DNA of 64,000 nt from NCEH01 sp040049195 (GCF_040049195.1 NZ_JBDZDL010000006.1); one strand, 5' to 3'; counted from the first letter of the stretch, positions 8,879 through 18,394 are shown. A program made the numbers and translations. The notes: generated by a model not told the origin, from the sequence alone.

Positions 8879-9469
8879 ATGAAGATCGACTCCCCCTTCT
8901 TCGACCGCATTCGGGTGAAGCCCAGTGCCGATCGCCTGCGCAGGCCCACCTGCGCCGCGTGCGACTGGCCCGGCTGCAGCCGCGACGGCACGCATCGCGC
9001 CCCCAAGGGGCGCGCGGCGGAAGGGGAATATTGGAACTACTGCCTCGACCACGTGAAGCAGTACAACCAATCGTACAATTATTTCGCCGGCATGAGCGAC
9101 GACGCCGTGTTCGCCTATCAGAAGGACGCGCTCACCGGCCATCGGCCGACCTGGCGCATGGGCACGCGCGGCGCGGACGCTGCGGCAGGCGGCTATCGCG
9201 ACCCGTTCGGCTTCACCCAAGAGATGGGCGGCACCGCCGGCTTCGAGCCGCCCCAGGCGGAAAGCCGCATGGTGCGCACGCTGGAACGGCAGGCGCTGGA
9301 AGTGCTGGGCCTGGAGATTTCCGCCACCGGCGTCGAGATCAAGGCGCGCTTCAAGGAGCTGGTGAAGCGCCATCATCCCGACGTGAACGGCGGCGACCGT
9401 TCCGCCGAGGATCGCTTGCGCAATGTCATTCAGGCGTACAACACCTTGAAACAGGCCGGTTTTTGTTGA
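8879..9469 (+). CDS. J-domain (DnaJ-like) protein
   Basis: Co-chaperone-like protein of 196 aa with the J-domain at its C-terminus instead of the usual N-terminus. Residues about 135-195 hold LEVLGLEISATGVEIKARFKELVKRHHPDVNGGD, with the HPD tripeptide needed to stimulate DnaK ATPase, and a closing helix. The N-terminal half (residues 18-75) has two CxxC-like cysteine sets around PTCAACDWPGC and is the conserved part of this alphaproteobacterial family; its role is unknown. The ATG at 8879 gives MKIDSPFFD. Divergent from bolA and about 130 bases before cobS. Confidence 0.9.
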   Translation: MKIDSPFFDRIRVKPSADRLRRPTCAACDWPGCSRDGTHRAPKGRAAEGEYWNYCLDHVKQYNQSYNYFAGMSDDAVFAYQKDALTGHRPTWRMGTRGADAAAGGYRDPFGFTQEMGGTAGFEPPQAESRMVRTLERQALEVLGLEISATGVEIKARFKELVKRHHPDVNGGDRSAEDRLRNVIQAYNTLKQAGFC

Positions 9470-9600
9470 ACACGCGGACGGCGGCCGCGACGAGACCCCC
9501 GCCGAGAGACTTTTTGCAGCAGCGGAAAACCCTTTAAGGTGCCGCACGGATCAACAAGCAAGACGACGCGCGCAAACCTACAAGCGCATACGGAGGCGTT

Positions 9601-10584
9601 ATGAGCGGCACCGAGACCATTGCCCCGACCCCGGACATGAAGGTGTCGGTGCGCCAGGTATTCGGCATCGACATCGACATGGAAGTGCCGGCCTTTTCCG
9701 AGGCCGAAAGTCATGTTCCAGATCTCGACCCTGACTATCTGTTCGACCGTCCCACCACCCTGGCTATCCTCGCCGGCTTCGCGCACAACCGGCGCGTGAT
9801 GGTGACGGGCTATCACGGCACCGGCAAATCCACCCATATCGAGCAGGTGGCGGCGCGCCTCAACTGGCCCTGCATCCGCATCAATCTCGACAGCCACATC
9901 AGCCGTATCGACCTGATCGGCAAGGATGCGATCGTCGTGAAGGACGGCCTGCAGGTCACCGAATTCCGCGACGGCATCCTGCCCTGGGCGCTGCAGAACA
10001 ACATCGCGCTGGTGTTCGACGAATATGACGCCGGCCGCCCGGACGTGATGTTCGTGATCCAGCGCGTGCTGGAAGTCTCCGGCCGCCTCACCCTGCTGGA
10101 CCAGAACCGGGTCATCCGCCCGCATCCCTCGTTCCGCCTGTTCGCCACCGCCAACACGGTCGGCCTCGGCGACACGACCGGGCTCTATCACGGCACGCAG
10201 CAGATCAACCAGGGCCAGATGGACCGCTGGTCCATCGTCACCACCCTGAACTATCTCGCCCATGACAAGGAGGTCGAGATCGTGCTCGCCAAGGCGAAGC
10301 ATTATCAGACCCCCGAGGGGCGCGACATCGTCAACCGCATGGTGCGCCTGGCGGATCTCACCCGCAGCGCGTTCATCAACGGCGATTTGTCCACCGTCAT
10401 GAGCCCGCGCACGGTCATCACCTGGGCCGAGAACGCGGACATCTTCAAGGATCTCGCCTTCGCCTTGCGCGTGACCTTCCTCAACAAGTGCGACGAACTG
10501 GAGCGCGCGCTGGTGGCGGAGCTGTACCAGCGCTGCTTCGGTGTCGAATTGACCGAGAGCACGGTCAACGTCGCCCTCGCCTGA
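9601..10584 (+). CDS. cobS: Aerobic cobaltochelatase subunit CobS
   Basis: AAA+ ATPase subunit of the CobNST cobalt chelatase, which inserts cobalt into hydrogenobyrinic acid a,c-diamide in aerobic cobalamin synthesis. The 327-aa product has Walker A GYHGTGKST at residues 70-78, Walker B LVFDEYDA near 141, the sensor-1 region FRLFATANTVGLGD, and the GLYHGTQQINQGQMDRW segment diagnostic of CobS. Length is normal. The ATG at 9601 follows GGAGG seven bases upstream. It forms a pair with cobT; cobN is not in the window. Confidence 0.97.
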   Translation: MSGTETIAPTPDMKVSVRQVFGIDIDMEVPAFSEAESHVPDLDPDYLFDRPTTLAILAGFAHNRRVMVTGYHGTGKSTHIEQVAARLNWPCIRINLDSHISRIDLIGKDAIVVKDGLQVTEFRDGILPWALQNNIALVFDEYDAGRPDVMFVIQRVLEVSGRLTLLDQNRVIRPHPSFRLFATANTVGLGDTTGLYHGTQQINQGQMDRWSIVTTLNYLAHDKEVEIVLAKAKHYQTPEGRDIVNRMVRLADLTRSAFINGDLSTVMSPRTVITWAENADIFKDLAFALRVTFLNKCDELERALVAELYQRCFGVELTESTVNVALA

Positions 10585-10741
10585 GGCCCGCGGCGCGGCG
10601 TCCCCTAAGGACACGCGCTTTCCTCCGCAGTGGAGGATTGAGGAGGGAGAAGGCCCGCACGGGCCGCCCCCTCCCTGCCGCCCCGGCGGCGGCACCATGT
10701 TGTGACCGGCGCGCAGCGCGCCAAACCCAGGGCCAGCGGCG

Positions 10742-12640
10742 ATGCCTCCCTCCAACAAGACCGTGAAGACCGCCCCCAAGGAAGCGCCCGCCGAACCCTT
10801 CAAGCGCGCGGTGACCGGCTGCTTCAAGGCGATTGCCGGGGTGAGCGAATTCGACGTGACGTTCGCCAACGAGCGTCCGTCGCTGAGCCCCGACCGCGTG
10901 CGCCTGCCCGAGCCGCCGCGCCGCTTCTCCGCCCAGGACGCGGCGGTGCTGCGCGGCCACGCGGACTCCATGGCGCTGCGCCTCGCCTGCCACGACCAGA
11001 GCGTCCATCGCAAGATGCTGCCCACGGGCGACACCGCCCGCGCCGTGTTCGAGGCGGTGGAGCAGGCCCGCGTCGAGGCGCTGGGCGGCAACCGCATGAC
11101 CGGCGTCCAGCGCAACATCAACGCCATGCTGAACGACCGCTACCACCGCGGCCCGTTCGCCGACATCACCGAGCGCGCCGACGCGCCGATCGAGGACGCG
11201 GTCGCCCTGATCGTGCGCGAGCGCCTCACCGGACAGGCTCCGCCGCCCGCCGCCCGCAAGATCGTCGACCTGTGGCGCGACTATATCGAGAGCCGCGCCG
11301 AGGGCGATCTGGCGCGCTTCGCCGACCTGATCGAGGACCAGAAGAAGTTCGGCGAGATCACGCGCGAGCTGCTCTCCTCCCTGGAAATGGGCGAGGACAG
11401 CGGGCTGGAGACCGACAAGGAAAGCGAAGAGGACGACGACCCCGCCGGCCGCGAGGAACAGGGCGGCGAGGAAGGCGAGGCCAGCGAGGACGACAGCCAG
11501 CAGGGCGCGACCGAGGTGGAAGCCGAGCTCGCCCAGGAAGAGCTGCCCGACAGCGCCGTGGAGAGCGAGGCCGGGCCGCCGGCCGAGAGCCCGGACGACG
11601 CCGACATGGGCGACAGCGAGGAGGCCGCCGAGCCCTGGCAGCCCCGCGCGCCCCAGTCGGGGGACACCAAGGGCCCGGAATATCACGCCTACACCATCAA
11701 GTTCGACGAGGAGGTGCATGCCGAGGAGCTGTGCGACACCGAGGAATTGACCCGCCTGCGGTCCTATCTGGACAAGCAGCTGAGCAATCTCCAGGGCGTC
11801 GTCTCGCGCCTCGCGAACCGCCTGCAGCGCCGCCTGCTGGCGCAGCAGAACCGCGCCTGGGAGTTCGACCTGGAGGAAGGCATCCTCGATCCCGCGCGGC
11901 TGTCCCGCGTGGTGACCGATCCCGGCGCCGCCCTCTCCTTCAAGCGCGAGCGCGACACCGAGTTCCGCGACACGGTGGTGACGCTGCTGATCGACAATTC
12001 CGGCTCCATGCGCGGGCGCCCCATCACGGTGGCGGCCACCTGCGCGGATATCCTTGCCCGCACGCTGGAGCGCTGCGGCGTGAAGGTGGAGGTGCTCGGC
12101 TTCACCACCCGCGCCTGGAAGGGCGGGCAATCGCGCGAAGCCTGGCTCGCCGGCGGCAAGCCCGCCAATCCCGGCCGCCTCAACGATCTGCGCCACATCA
12201 TCTACAAATCGGCCGACGCGCCCTGGCGCCGGGCACGGCGCAATCTCGGGCTGATGATGCGCGAGGGGCTGCTGAAGGAGAATATCGACGGCGAAGCGCT
12301 CGACTGGGCGCACCAGCGCCTGCTCGGCCGGCCCGAGGCGCGCAAGATCCTGATGATGATCTCCGACGGCGCGCCGGTGGACGATTCCACCCTCTCGGTG
12401 AACGCCGGCAATTATCTGGAGCGCCATCTGCGCCACATCATCTGGCAGGTGGAGAACCGTTCGCCGGTGGAGCTGATCGCCATCGGCATCGGCCATGATG
12501 TGACGCGCTATTACAAGCGCGCCGTCACCATCGTGGACGCCGAGGAGCTGGGCGGCGTGATGACGGAGAAGCTGGCCGAGCTATTCTCCGAAAATCCGCC
12601 CGCCCCTGCCAAGACCAGCGGGCGCAAGCGGCTGCATTGA
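10742..12640 (+). CDS. cobT: Aerobic cobaltochelatase subunit CobT
   Basis: The 632-aa partner of CobS in the cobalt chelatase. The N-terminal third is the conserved CobT domain. Residues about 220-300 are a long acidic Glu/Asp-rich linker, and the C-terminal part is a von Willebrand A domain whose MIDAS motif LLIDNSGSMRG starts with Asp near residue 418. The CobS AAA+ ring and the CobT VWA ring assemble as in magnesium chelatase BchI/BchD. It follows cobS by 157 bases, a gap that holds GC-rich hairpin-forming sequence and no gene. Confidence 0.97.
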   Translation: MPPSNKTVKTAPKEAPAEPFKRAVTGCFKAIAGVSEFDVTFANERPSLSPDRVRLPEPPRRFSAQDAAVLRGHADSMALRLACHDQSVHRKMLPTGDTARAVFEAVEQARVEALGGNRMTGVQRNINAMLNDRYHRGPFADITERADAPIEDAVALIVRERLTGQAPPPAARKIVDLWRDYIESRAEGDLARFADLIEDQKKFGEITRELLSSLEMGEDSGLETDKESEEDDDPAGREEQGGEEGEASEDDSQQGATEVEAELAQEELPDSAVESEAGPPAESPDDADMGDSEEAAEPWQPRAPQSGDTKGPEYHAYTIKFDEEVHAEELCDTEELTRLRSYLDKQLSNLQGVVSRLANRLQRRLLAQQNRAWEFDLEEGILDPARLSRVVTDPGAALSFKRERDTEFRDTVVTLLIDNSGSMRGRPITVAATCADILARTLERCGVKVEVLGFTTRAWKGGQSREAWLAGGKPANPGRLNDLRHIIYKSADAPWRRARRNLGLMMREGLLKENIDGEALDWAHQRLLGRPEARKILMMISDGAPVDDSTLSVNAGNYLERHLRHIIWQVENRSPVELIAIGIGHDVTRYYKRAVTIVDAEELGGVMTEKLAELFSENPPAPAKTSGRKRLH

Positions 12641-12659
12641 TCCGCGGGGAAGCGGGGGA

Positions 12660-13715
12660 ATGGCGCTCATGAACCCTGATCGCGCGGCCGGGCGCGCGCG
12701 GCGCGCCGGCCTGTTCGCCGTCCTGGCGCTCGCCGCCGGCGCGGCTTTCGGGCTCGCGGGCCATGCGTTTTCCAAGCCCTCCAGCCTGCCGGTGGCGCCG
12801 GTGGCGATCGAGGTGCAGGCGACGCCGCTGCCCACCTTCCACCCGCGCAAGGACGATACCCGCTTCGGCGCCCTGATCTATCGCGGCGGCCTGCGGCTCA
12901 CCTCCCCCTTTCCCGGCTTCGGCGGCATATCGGCGTTCCGCCTCGATGCCGACGGCGCGCATTTCCTCGCCGTCACCGATGCCGGCGTGTTCCTGCGCGG
13001 GCGGCTCGTCACCGAGGGCGACCGGCCGACCGGCCTTGCCGACGTCACGGCGGCGGCCATGCTGGACCAGAGCGGCGCGCCGCTGGCCGACACCAAGCGG
13101 GGCGATGCGGAATCCCTCGCCATCGGCCCGCAGAATGTCTTCGTCGGCCTGGAGGACGTGAACGAGATCTGGTCCTTCCCCGGCCTCGACCCGCTGGGGA
13201 AGAAGGGCAAGCCGATCGCCGTGCCGCCGGGGGTGAAGGCGCTGCGCGACAATCTCGGGCTCGAAAGCCTGGTCTATGTGCCCTCCGGCCCGCTCGCCGG
13301 CGCGCTGCTCGGCATCGGCGAGGTGGGCGCGACCAAGGAGGCGGATCTGCCGGGCTTCATCATCGGCGGGCCGAAGCCGGGCACCTTCACCCTTGCGAAG
13401 AGCGGCGTGTTCAGTGCCACCGACGCGGCGCTGGGGCCGGACGGCGAACTGTTCCTGCTGGAGCGCCATTATGCCATCACCACCGGCGTCTCCATGCAGA
13501 TCCGCCGCTTCCAGCTGAAGGATGTGGCGCCGGGCGCGGTGCTGACCGGCGATATCCTGTTCACCGCCGACATGGGCTATGAGATCGACAATATGGAGGG
13601 CCTCGCCGTGACGGTGAACGCGGCGGGCGAGACCCTGCTGACGCTGGTCTCCGACGACAATTTCAGCCCGATCCAGCGCACCATCCTGCTGCGCTTCGCG
13701 CTGGCGAAGGACTGA
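12660..13715 (+). CDS. Esterase-like activity of phytase family protein, secreted
   Basis: Exported 351-aa protein of the Phytase-like/EsterPHYSTase family. A hydrophobic segment (residues about 15-36) after an Arg-rich start is a signal peptide or anchor. The rest has the family's beta-propeller-like repeats: GGISAFRLDADGAHFLAVTDAGVF, GDAESLAIG, NLGLESLVYVPSG, FSATDAALGPDGELFLLERHY and IDNMEGLAV...LVSDDNF. Enzyme activity of the family is poorly defined. The first ATG (12660) directly abuts a GGGGGA stretch, so the ATG at 12669 may be the real start. The gene often follows cobT in Hyphomicrobiales. Confidence 0.85.
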   Translation: MALMNPDRAAGRARRAGLFAVLALAAGAAFGLAGHAFSKPSSLPVAPVAIEVQATPLPTFHPRKDDTRFGALIYRGGLRLTSPFPGFGGISAFRLDADGAHFLAVTDAGVFLRGRLVTEGDRPTGLADVTAAAMLDQSGAPLADTKRGDAESLAIGPQNVFVGLEDVNEIWSFPGLDPLGKKGKPIAVPPGVKALRDNLGLESLVYVPSGPLAGALLGIGEVGATKEADLPGFIIGGPKPGTFTLAKSGVFSATDAALGPDGELFLLERHYAITTGVSMQIRRFQLKDVAPGAVLTGDILFTADMGYEIDNMEGLAVTVNAAGETLLTLVSDDNFSPIQRTILLRFALAKD

Positions 13716-13742
13716 GCCGGCCGGCGTTCGCCCCCATCCCCG

Positions 13743-15338
13743 CTAGATCCCCGCCGCTCCGCCATCGGCGCGCGGATCGTGGGCGCCCTCCAGATCGCCG
13801 CGCGGATTGAGGATGACGGCGCCGGCATGGCCCATGGTGTCGCTATAAGGCTCGGGCAGCACCTCCAGCACATGGCCGGCCCGCTCCAGGTCGCGCACCA
13901 GATCGGGATCGAAGCGCGATTCCAGGCGCAGGCTGGTGTTGACCGAGCCCCAGGTGCGGCCCAGCAGCCAGCGCGGCGCCGCGATGGCATCGCCCAGAGG
14001 TTCGCCAAACAGCACATGGCGGGTGAACACCGCCGCCTGGGTCTGCGGCTGGCCTTCCCCGCCCATGGTGCCATAGGCCATCACCCGCCCGTCGCGCAGC
14101 ACCGCCAGCGCCGGATTGAGCGTGTGGAACGGCCGGCGGCCCGGCTGGAGCGGGTTCACCGCCTTGGGATCGAGCGAGAAGCTGGCGCCGCGATTCTGCA
14201 TCAGCACGCCGGTCGCCGGCAGCACGCAGCCGGAGCCGAACTCGAAGAAGATCGACTGGATATAGGAGACCACGAGGCCCGAGCTGTCCGCCGCGCCGAG
14301 CCAGATGGTGTCGCCGGGCTGCGCCGGCTGCGGCCAGGGCAAGGCGCGGTGCATGTCGATCTTCGCCGCGTCCGCATCGAGCGCGGCGGGGGAAAGCAGG
14401 GCCGTAAGATCGTGCTTGAGGTGGTCGAAGTCGCACACCACCTTGTCGCGCACCAGGAACGCCCGCTTGGTGGCCTCCACCAGCCCGTGCACATGGGCGA
14501 AGCTCTCGCCCCGCGTCACGCCGAGGCGCTCGAACAGGCCGAGAATCAGCAGCGAGGCCAGCCCCTGGGTGGGCGGCGGCGCGTTGTAGAGCGTGCCGCA
14601 CGCCAGTTGCAGGGACAGCGGCGTCCGCACGATGGCGCGATAGGCCGCAAGGTCCGCCCGCGTCACCGGCGCGCCGATGCGCTCCAGATCGGAGGCGATC
14701 TCGCGCCCCACGTCGCCGCGGTAGAAATCGTCGAGCCCGGCGCGCGCGAGATGCTCCAGCGTATCGCCAAGCGTGCGCTGCGCCAGCACCTGCCCCAGTT
14801 CCGGCACCTTGCCGCCGGGCATGAAGGTTTCGGCAAAGCCGGGGGATGCGCCCATCTCTCCCTTCTTCTCGTCGGTGAGGCGCACCTGGGAAGCGGTGAC
14901 CGGCACGCCGTTGCGGGCATGCAGAAGCGCCGGCTCCAGCAGCCGGGCGAGGCTGAGCTTGCCGCCGAAGCTGCGCGCCGCCTCCAACGCCAGCGCCCAG
15001 CCGCCGACCGCGCCCGGCACGGTGAGCGCGGCGAGCGGGCCGCGCTGGGGAATCGCCTCCACTTCATGGTTGCGGTAGAAGGCGAGCGTCGCCTTCGCCC
15101 CCGCGAAGCCGCAGGCCTCGATATAGCGCACCCGTCCCGAAGGCTCGCGGATCAGCCAGAAGCCGTCGCCGCCGATATGATTCATGTGGGGATAGACCAC
15201 GGCGATGGCGGCGGCGGTGGCGATCGCCGCCTCGATGGCATTGCCGCCTTCCCGCAAAATCTCCCGGCCGGCTTCCACCGCCAAAGCGTGCGGGGCGGCC
15301 ACCATGCCGGCGCCGGCATGCGTGCTCTCATGGATCAT
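13743..15338 (-). CDS. Gamma-glutamyltransferase family protein
   Basis: Ntn-hydrolase of the gamma-glutamyltranspeptidase/gamma-glutamylhydrolase family, 531 aa. Recognisable blocks: GMVAAPHALAVEAGREILREGGNAIEAA, NHIGGDGFW, GFAGA, PGAVGGWALALE, YNAPPPTQG and GTMGGEGQPQTQ. The processing/nucleophile Thr is probably Thr344 in the GDTIWLG block, aligned with the TTH motif of classical enzymes, but the following Thr-His are Ile-Trp here. No signal peptide is visible, so it may be cytoplasmic. GGAGG lies six bases before the ATG at 15338 and abuts the ATG at 15344, so the shorter start is preferred. It could act on gamma-glutamyl compounds or be a cephalosporin-acylase-like relative. Confidence 0.88.
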   Translation of the reverse strand: MIHESTHAGAGMVAAPHALAVEAGREILREGGNAIEAAIATAAAIAVVYPHMNHIGGDGFWLIREPSGRVRYIEACGFAGAKATLAFYRNHEVEAIPQRGPLAALTVPGAVGGWALALEAARSFGGKLSLARLLEPALLHARNGVPVTASQVRLTDEKKGEMGASPGFAETFMPGGKVPELGQVLAQRTLGDTLEHLARAGLDDFYRGDVGREIASDLERIGAPVTRADLAAYRAIVRTPLSLQLACGTLYNAPPPTQGLASLLILGLFERLGVTRGESFAHVHGLVEATKRAFLVRDKVVCDFDHLKHDLTALLSPAALDADAAKIDMHRALPWPQPAQPGDTIWLGAADSSGLVVSYIQSIFFEFGSGCVLPATGVLMQNRGASFSLDPKAVNPLQPGRRPFHTLNPALAVLRDGRVMAYGTMGGEGQPQTQAAVFTRHVLFGEPLGDAIAAPRWLLGRTWGSVNTSLRLESRFDPDLVRDLERAGHVLEVLPEPYSDTMGHAGAVILNPRGDLEGAHDPRADGGAAGI

Positions 15339-15553
15339 CTTCATCCTCCAGCCGGCCACCGGGGGCCCCGGAAGCCGGCGCGGCGACCTCGCCGACGTTG
15401 CGTCTTGCGGCTGCGGGCAATAAAGCATGGGGGGATGGAGGCAACCGACATTTTCGCGTGCCGCCGGGGTTCTTTGCCGAACGACCGGACAGCGCGCGGC
15501 GGACGCCGCACCGAGAGATGCCCGCGCCCCGGCGCGGCGTGCAGGAGATGGGT

Positions 15554-15787
15554 ATGCAGGAGAAGGTAAAGGGCCGCCACATGCTGACCGTGGTGAGCGC
15601 GACCCTGTTCGTGGCCTGCCAGACACTGGCTTCGGCGATCGCCGCGGGCTGGGCGCTGGGCGGGCTCTTCAACCTCGGCAATATCGGCGAATATGTGCTG
15701 ATGGTCCTGTTCGCGATCCCGGCGCTGTATCTCACGCTGATCTACGCGCGCAAGGCCGCCCAGGCCGAGGCTGTCGCCCCTTACTGA
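15554..15787 (+). CDS. Small two-helix membrane protein, unknown
   Basis: Predicted 77-aa protein of unknown function with two hydrophobic helices (residues about 10-32 and 42-64) and a charged C-terminal tail. GGAG at 15544-15547 is six bases before the chosen ATG. Divergent from the gamma-glutamyltransferase gene. Followed by a GC-rich inverted repeat (CCCCGCC/GGCGGGG near 15796-15811) without a T run. Confidence 0.7.
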   Translation: MQEKVKGRHMLTVVSATLFVACQTLASAIAAGWALGGLFNLGNIGEYVLMVLFAIPALYLTLIYARKAAQAEAVAPY

Positions 15788-15856
15788 GGCGCTCCCCGCC
15801 CGCGGCGGGGCAGCGGGTCCCCGCCACAGCGGAGCCGCGCGCGGCGCGGCTTTCGT

Positions 15857-16717
15857 TCAGCGCACCGCCTTGCGATAGAGATGCCAGGTGGCGTGGCCGA
15901 GCACCGGCATCACCACGATCAGCCCGATCAACCCCGGCAAGGCGCCGAGCAGCAGCAATGCGGCAACGATCAGGCCCCAGGCGAGCATGGGCAGCGGATT
16001 GAGCAGCACCGCATCGACCGAGGTGCGGATCGCCGTGGCCATCGACACCCGCCGGTCGATCAGCAGCGGAAACGACACGACGGAAATGGTGAGCACCACC
16101 ACCGCGAACACCGCGCCTACGGATACGCCGAAGATGATCAGTGCCCACCCGGCGGGGGTGGTGAACACGGCGCGCGCGAAATCCGCGAGAGAGGCCGGCA
16201 TCTGCGGGCCGAGCGTGGCGGCGTAGATCGCCATGGCGGCCACCAGCCACAGGCCGAAGATGAGCGTGAGCAGCACCCCGAGTTCCAGCATCGGCGCCAA
16301 CGCGGGCGAGGCGAACACCTTGAAGCCGTCGCGCCAGGAGAGCGGCAGCCCCTGTTCGCGCCGCCGGCTCATCTCATAGAGCCCGGCCGCTGCGAACGGG
16401 CCGATGAGGGCGAAGCCCGACACCAGCGGAAACAGCAGCGGCCACATGCCGTAGCCGAGCGCGATCCGCGCCAGCACCAGCCCGGCCAGCGGATAGATGA
16501 CGCAGATGAAGACGATATCGGTGCGGCAGGCGCCGAAATCGCCGAGGCCGCGCCGCAGGGCCTCGCCAAGGTCGGCCAAGGTGATGCGGCGCACGCGCGG
16601 CAGCGGGGTGCCGACCGCCTCCTCCGGTGGCGCGAACGCGGCCCCCGCCGCACGCGCGGCGTTGAAGGTGAACCGAACCTGGTCGGCACTCCATTCCACT
16701 GGATTGCGGATCGTCAT
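15857..16717 (-). CDS. DUF2189 family multi-pass membrane protein
   Basis: Inner-membrane protein of 286 aa, six predicted helices. It fits DUF2189: LADLGEALRRGLGDF before the first helix, then the PLASGFAL-like LVSGFALIGPFAAAGLYEMSRRREQG block, and HATWHLYRKAV at the C-terminus. Members are often near cytochrome-oxidase or stress genes; the role is unknown. GGGAGG lies seven bases before the ATG at 16717. No transcription partner is evident. Confidence 0.85.
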   Translation of the reverse strand: MTIRNPVEWSADQVRFTFNAARAAGAAFAPPEEAVGTPLPRVRRITLADLGEALRRGLGDFGACRTDIVFICVIYPLAGLVLARIALGYGMWPLLFPLVSGFALIGPFAAAGLYEMSRRREQGLPLSWRDGFKVFASPALAPMLELGVLLTLIFGLWLVAAMAIYAATLGPQMPASLADFARAVFTTPAGWALIIFGVSVGAVFAVVVLTISVVSFPLLIDRRVSMATAIRTSVDAVLLNPLPMLAWGLIVAALLLLGALPGLIGLIVVMPVLGHATWHLYRKAVR

Positions 16718-16884
16718 GGTGCGTCCTCCCGATGATCTTTTCGGGACGTCGCAGAGCCGGGGTAAAGCGCAAGCTGCGCAAGGCCACGAACCACGCCGCG
16801 ACACCCGTTTGACAAGAAGTGTACGCTTCGCGGCAAGGCTTGTCAGCCGAATTTCTCTTGGCGGCATCGGTGCTTCTGCCACCT

Positions 16885-16909
16885 GGAACGCTATTTTTCT
16901 GTGGGCGTT
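16885..16909 (+). promoter_or_regulatory. EcfG (sigma-EcfG) general stress promoter
   Basis: GGAAC at 16885-16889, 16-base spacer, CGTT at 16906-16909: an exact match to the alphaproteobacterial EcfG consensus GGAAC-N16/17-CGTT. It lies 28 bases before the ATG of the 66-aa gene. Activity is inferred. Confidence 0.8.
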
Positions 16910-16937
16910 GCAATATCAGCAGCAATGGAGGCGGCAC

Positions 16938-17138
16938 ATGCTTGAACCCAAGGAAATCGACGGCCCCACCGCCCGCGCGCGCGGAATCCAGCAGGGGTGG
17001 TGGGCGGTGACGCAGGACGGCGCCCCCGTTTCCGGCCCCTACCCCACGCGCGAGGCGGCGCTGGTGGGCATCGCCAAGCGCGGGGAAGACCAGCCGACCG
17101 GCCGGCCGGGGGAAGACCCTGTCCCCGCTCCGGAATGA
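16938..17138 (+). CDS. Small hypothetical protein, predicted EcfG-regulated
   Basis: A 66-aa protein with no recognised domain. It has an aromatic patch (QQGWWAVTQDGAP) followed by GPYPTREAALVGIAKRGED, resembling a compact single-domain fold in which the N-terminal strand reads a query-like tag; the C-terminus is Pro/Glu rich. GGAGG is six bases before the ATG and a perfect EcfG promoter lies just upstream, so I infer a general-stress protein. Starvation or osmotic stress are the likely inducing conditions in this class. Confidence 0.65.
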   Translation: MLEPKEIDGPTARARGIQQGWWAVTQDGAPVSGPYPTREAALVGIAKRGEDQPTGRPGEDPVPAPE

Positions 17139-17309
17139 CGCCCTCCTGGGGCGGCGGCGCAAAGGGACTTCGCCTGTGCGGGCACCCTTTGCGGTGCGCC
17201 CGATAGATGGAAGCGGCGAGCCCGAACGATCCCGAACACGAGGCCACGTCTGGCGCGCGGAGCGTCAGACGTGGCGGGCTGAAAATTGCCGCTCCCTATT
17301 GGCCGCGTG

Positions 17310-17579
17310 CTATCGGCGCGTGCGCGCCTTGCGGGGTGGCTCCATCTCGCCCTGGTCGGTCAGGGTCGGAAACTCGCCCTGGTTATCGAGGGCGATGGTG
17401 GACTCCTCCACCTGCTCCTGCGCGTCGCCCACCGGCTTGGTGGTGGAGAGATAATTCTCCTGCTGCGCCACCAGTTCGCGGGCCATGTCCCAATGCACCG
17501 CCTCGCGCCCCTCGGGGCGCCCTTCGTCCAGCCAGATCTGGTAGGCTTTCTCGCGAATCTTGTCCTGCTCTTCGTCCAT
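17310..17579 (-). CDS. DUF2934 domain protein
   Basis: An 89-aa protein whose first 45 residues match DUF2934: EEQDKIREKAYQIWLDEGRPEGREAVHWDMARELV. This short helical motif is widespread in alphaproteobacterial stress-related genes. The C-terminal part is hydrophilic and probably disordered. GGAGG is eight bases before the ATG. A plausible EcfG promoter is present upstream, consistent with its location in a stress island. Confidence 0.82.
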   Translation of the reverse strand: MDEEQDKIREKAYQIWLDEGRPEGREAVHWDMARELVAQQENYLSTTKPVGDAQEQVEESTIALDNQGEFPTLTDQGEMEPPRKARTRR

Positions 17580-17607
17580 GTGCGTGACCTCCTGCGTTCG
17601 GCATCAG

Positions 17608-17633
17608 AACTTGCGGGCGGCACGCCATGTTCC
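17608..17633 (-). promoter_or_regulatory. Probable EcfG promoter of the DUF2934 gene
   Basis: On the minus strand GGAAC (17633-17629), 17-base spacer, then AGTT (17611-17608), one base off the CGTT consensus. It is 29 bases before the DUF2934 ATG. Confidence 0.5.
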
Positions 17634-17742
17634 CGGCATTATTGCCACGGCCAAGAACCATGAGGCCGGACACATTTACTGCAACGCTTGCAATTAAATC
17701 ATACGAATTGCTTGGGTATAGCTTGCAAAATCGTACAATTTC

Positions 17743-17767
17743 GGAACAACGCGGGTGGCGCGGGGTT
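17743..17767 (+). promoter_or_regulatory. Probable EcfG promoter of the DUF892 gene
   Basis: GGAAC at 17743-17747, 16-base spacer, GGTT at 17764-17767, one base off CGTT. It precedes the DUF892 ATG by 58 bases. The intergenic stretch around it (17640-17745) is noticeably AT-richer than its neighbours, as expected of a regulatory region. Confidence 0.55.
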
Positions 17768-17825
17768 GAGGGGGCAGCGGGCGCATGGGCGCCCGACGAT
17801 AAATCCCACCAGCGAGGACCGCATC

Positions 17826-18332
17826 ATGGGCTTCTTCTCCAAAGACATTCAGACCTTCGACGACCTGTTCGTGCACACCCTGCGCGACATTTATTATGCC
17901 GAGAAGCGCATCCTGAAAGCGCTGCCCGACATGATCGACAAGGCCAGCGATCCGCAGCTGAAGGCCACCTTCCAGGCCCATCTCAAGGAGACCGAGGGCC
18001 ATGTGAAGCGCGTGGAGGACGTGTTCTCCATGCACGGCGCGGAGGCCAAGACCGTTACCTGCCCGGCGATCGACGGGATCCTGAAGGAAGCCGATGAAAT
18101 CGCCGGCGAGGTCGAGGACACCGAGGTGCTCGACGCCGCGCTCGCCGCCGCCGCCCAGGCGGTGGAGCATTATGAAATGACCCGCTACGGCACGCTCATC
18201 GCCTGGGCCAAGCGCCTCGGCCGCGCGGATTGCGCGAGCGTGCTCCAGCGCAATCTCGACGAGGAAAAGGCGGCGGACAAGAAGCTGACCTCCATCGCCG
18301 AATCCAAGCTCAACATTCGCGCGGCGGAATAA
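17826..18332 (+). CDS. DUF892 (YciE/YciF) ferritin-like protein
   Basis: A 168-aa four-helix-bundle protein of the DUF892 family, induced in many bacteria by osmotic, starvation or general stress. Family features: TFDDLFVHTLRDIYYAEKRILKALP at the start, HLKETEGHVKRVEDVF, and VEHYEMTRYGTLIAWAK, with Glu/His residues at ferritin-like metal positions. It is likely cytoplasmic. GAGGA precedes the ATG. The SDR gene 62 bases downstream probably shares its transcript; both types are common in EcfG regulons. Confidence 0.9.
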   Translation: MGFFSKDIQTFDDLFVHTLRDIYYAEKRILKALPDMIDKASDPQLKATFQAHLKETEGHVKRVEDVFSMHGAEAKTVTCPAIDGILKEADEIAGEVEDTEVLDAALAAAAQAVEHYEMTRYGTLIAWAKRLGRADCASVLQRNLDEEKAADKKLTSIAESKLNIRAAE

Positions 18333-18394
18333 GCCGCGCGGCGTGCCGGCGGCCCGCCCGCCGGCACGCTCCTGCATCAATGAGGGAGCACGCC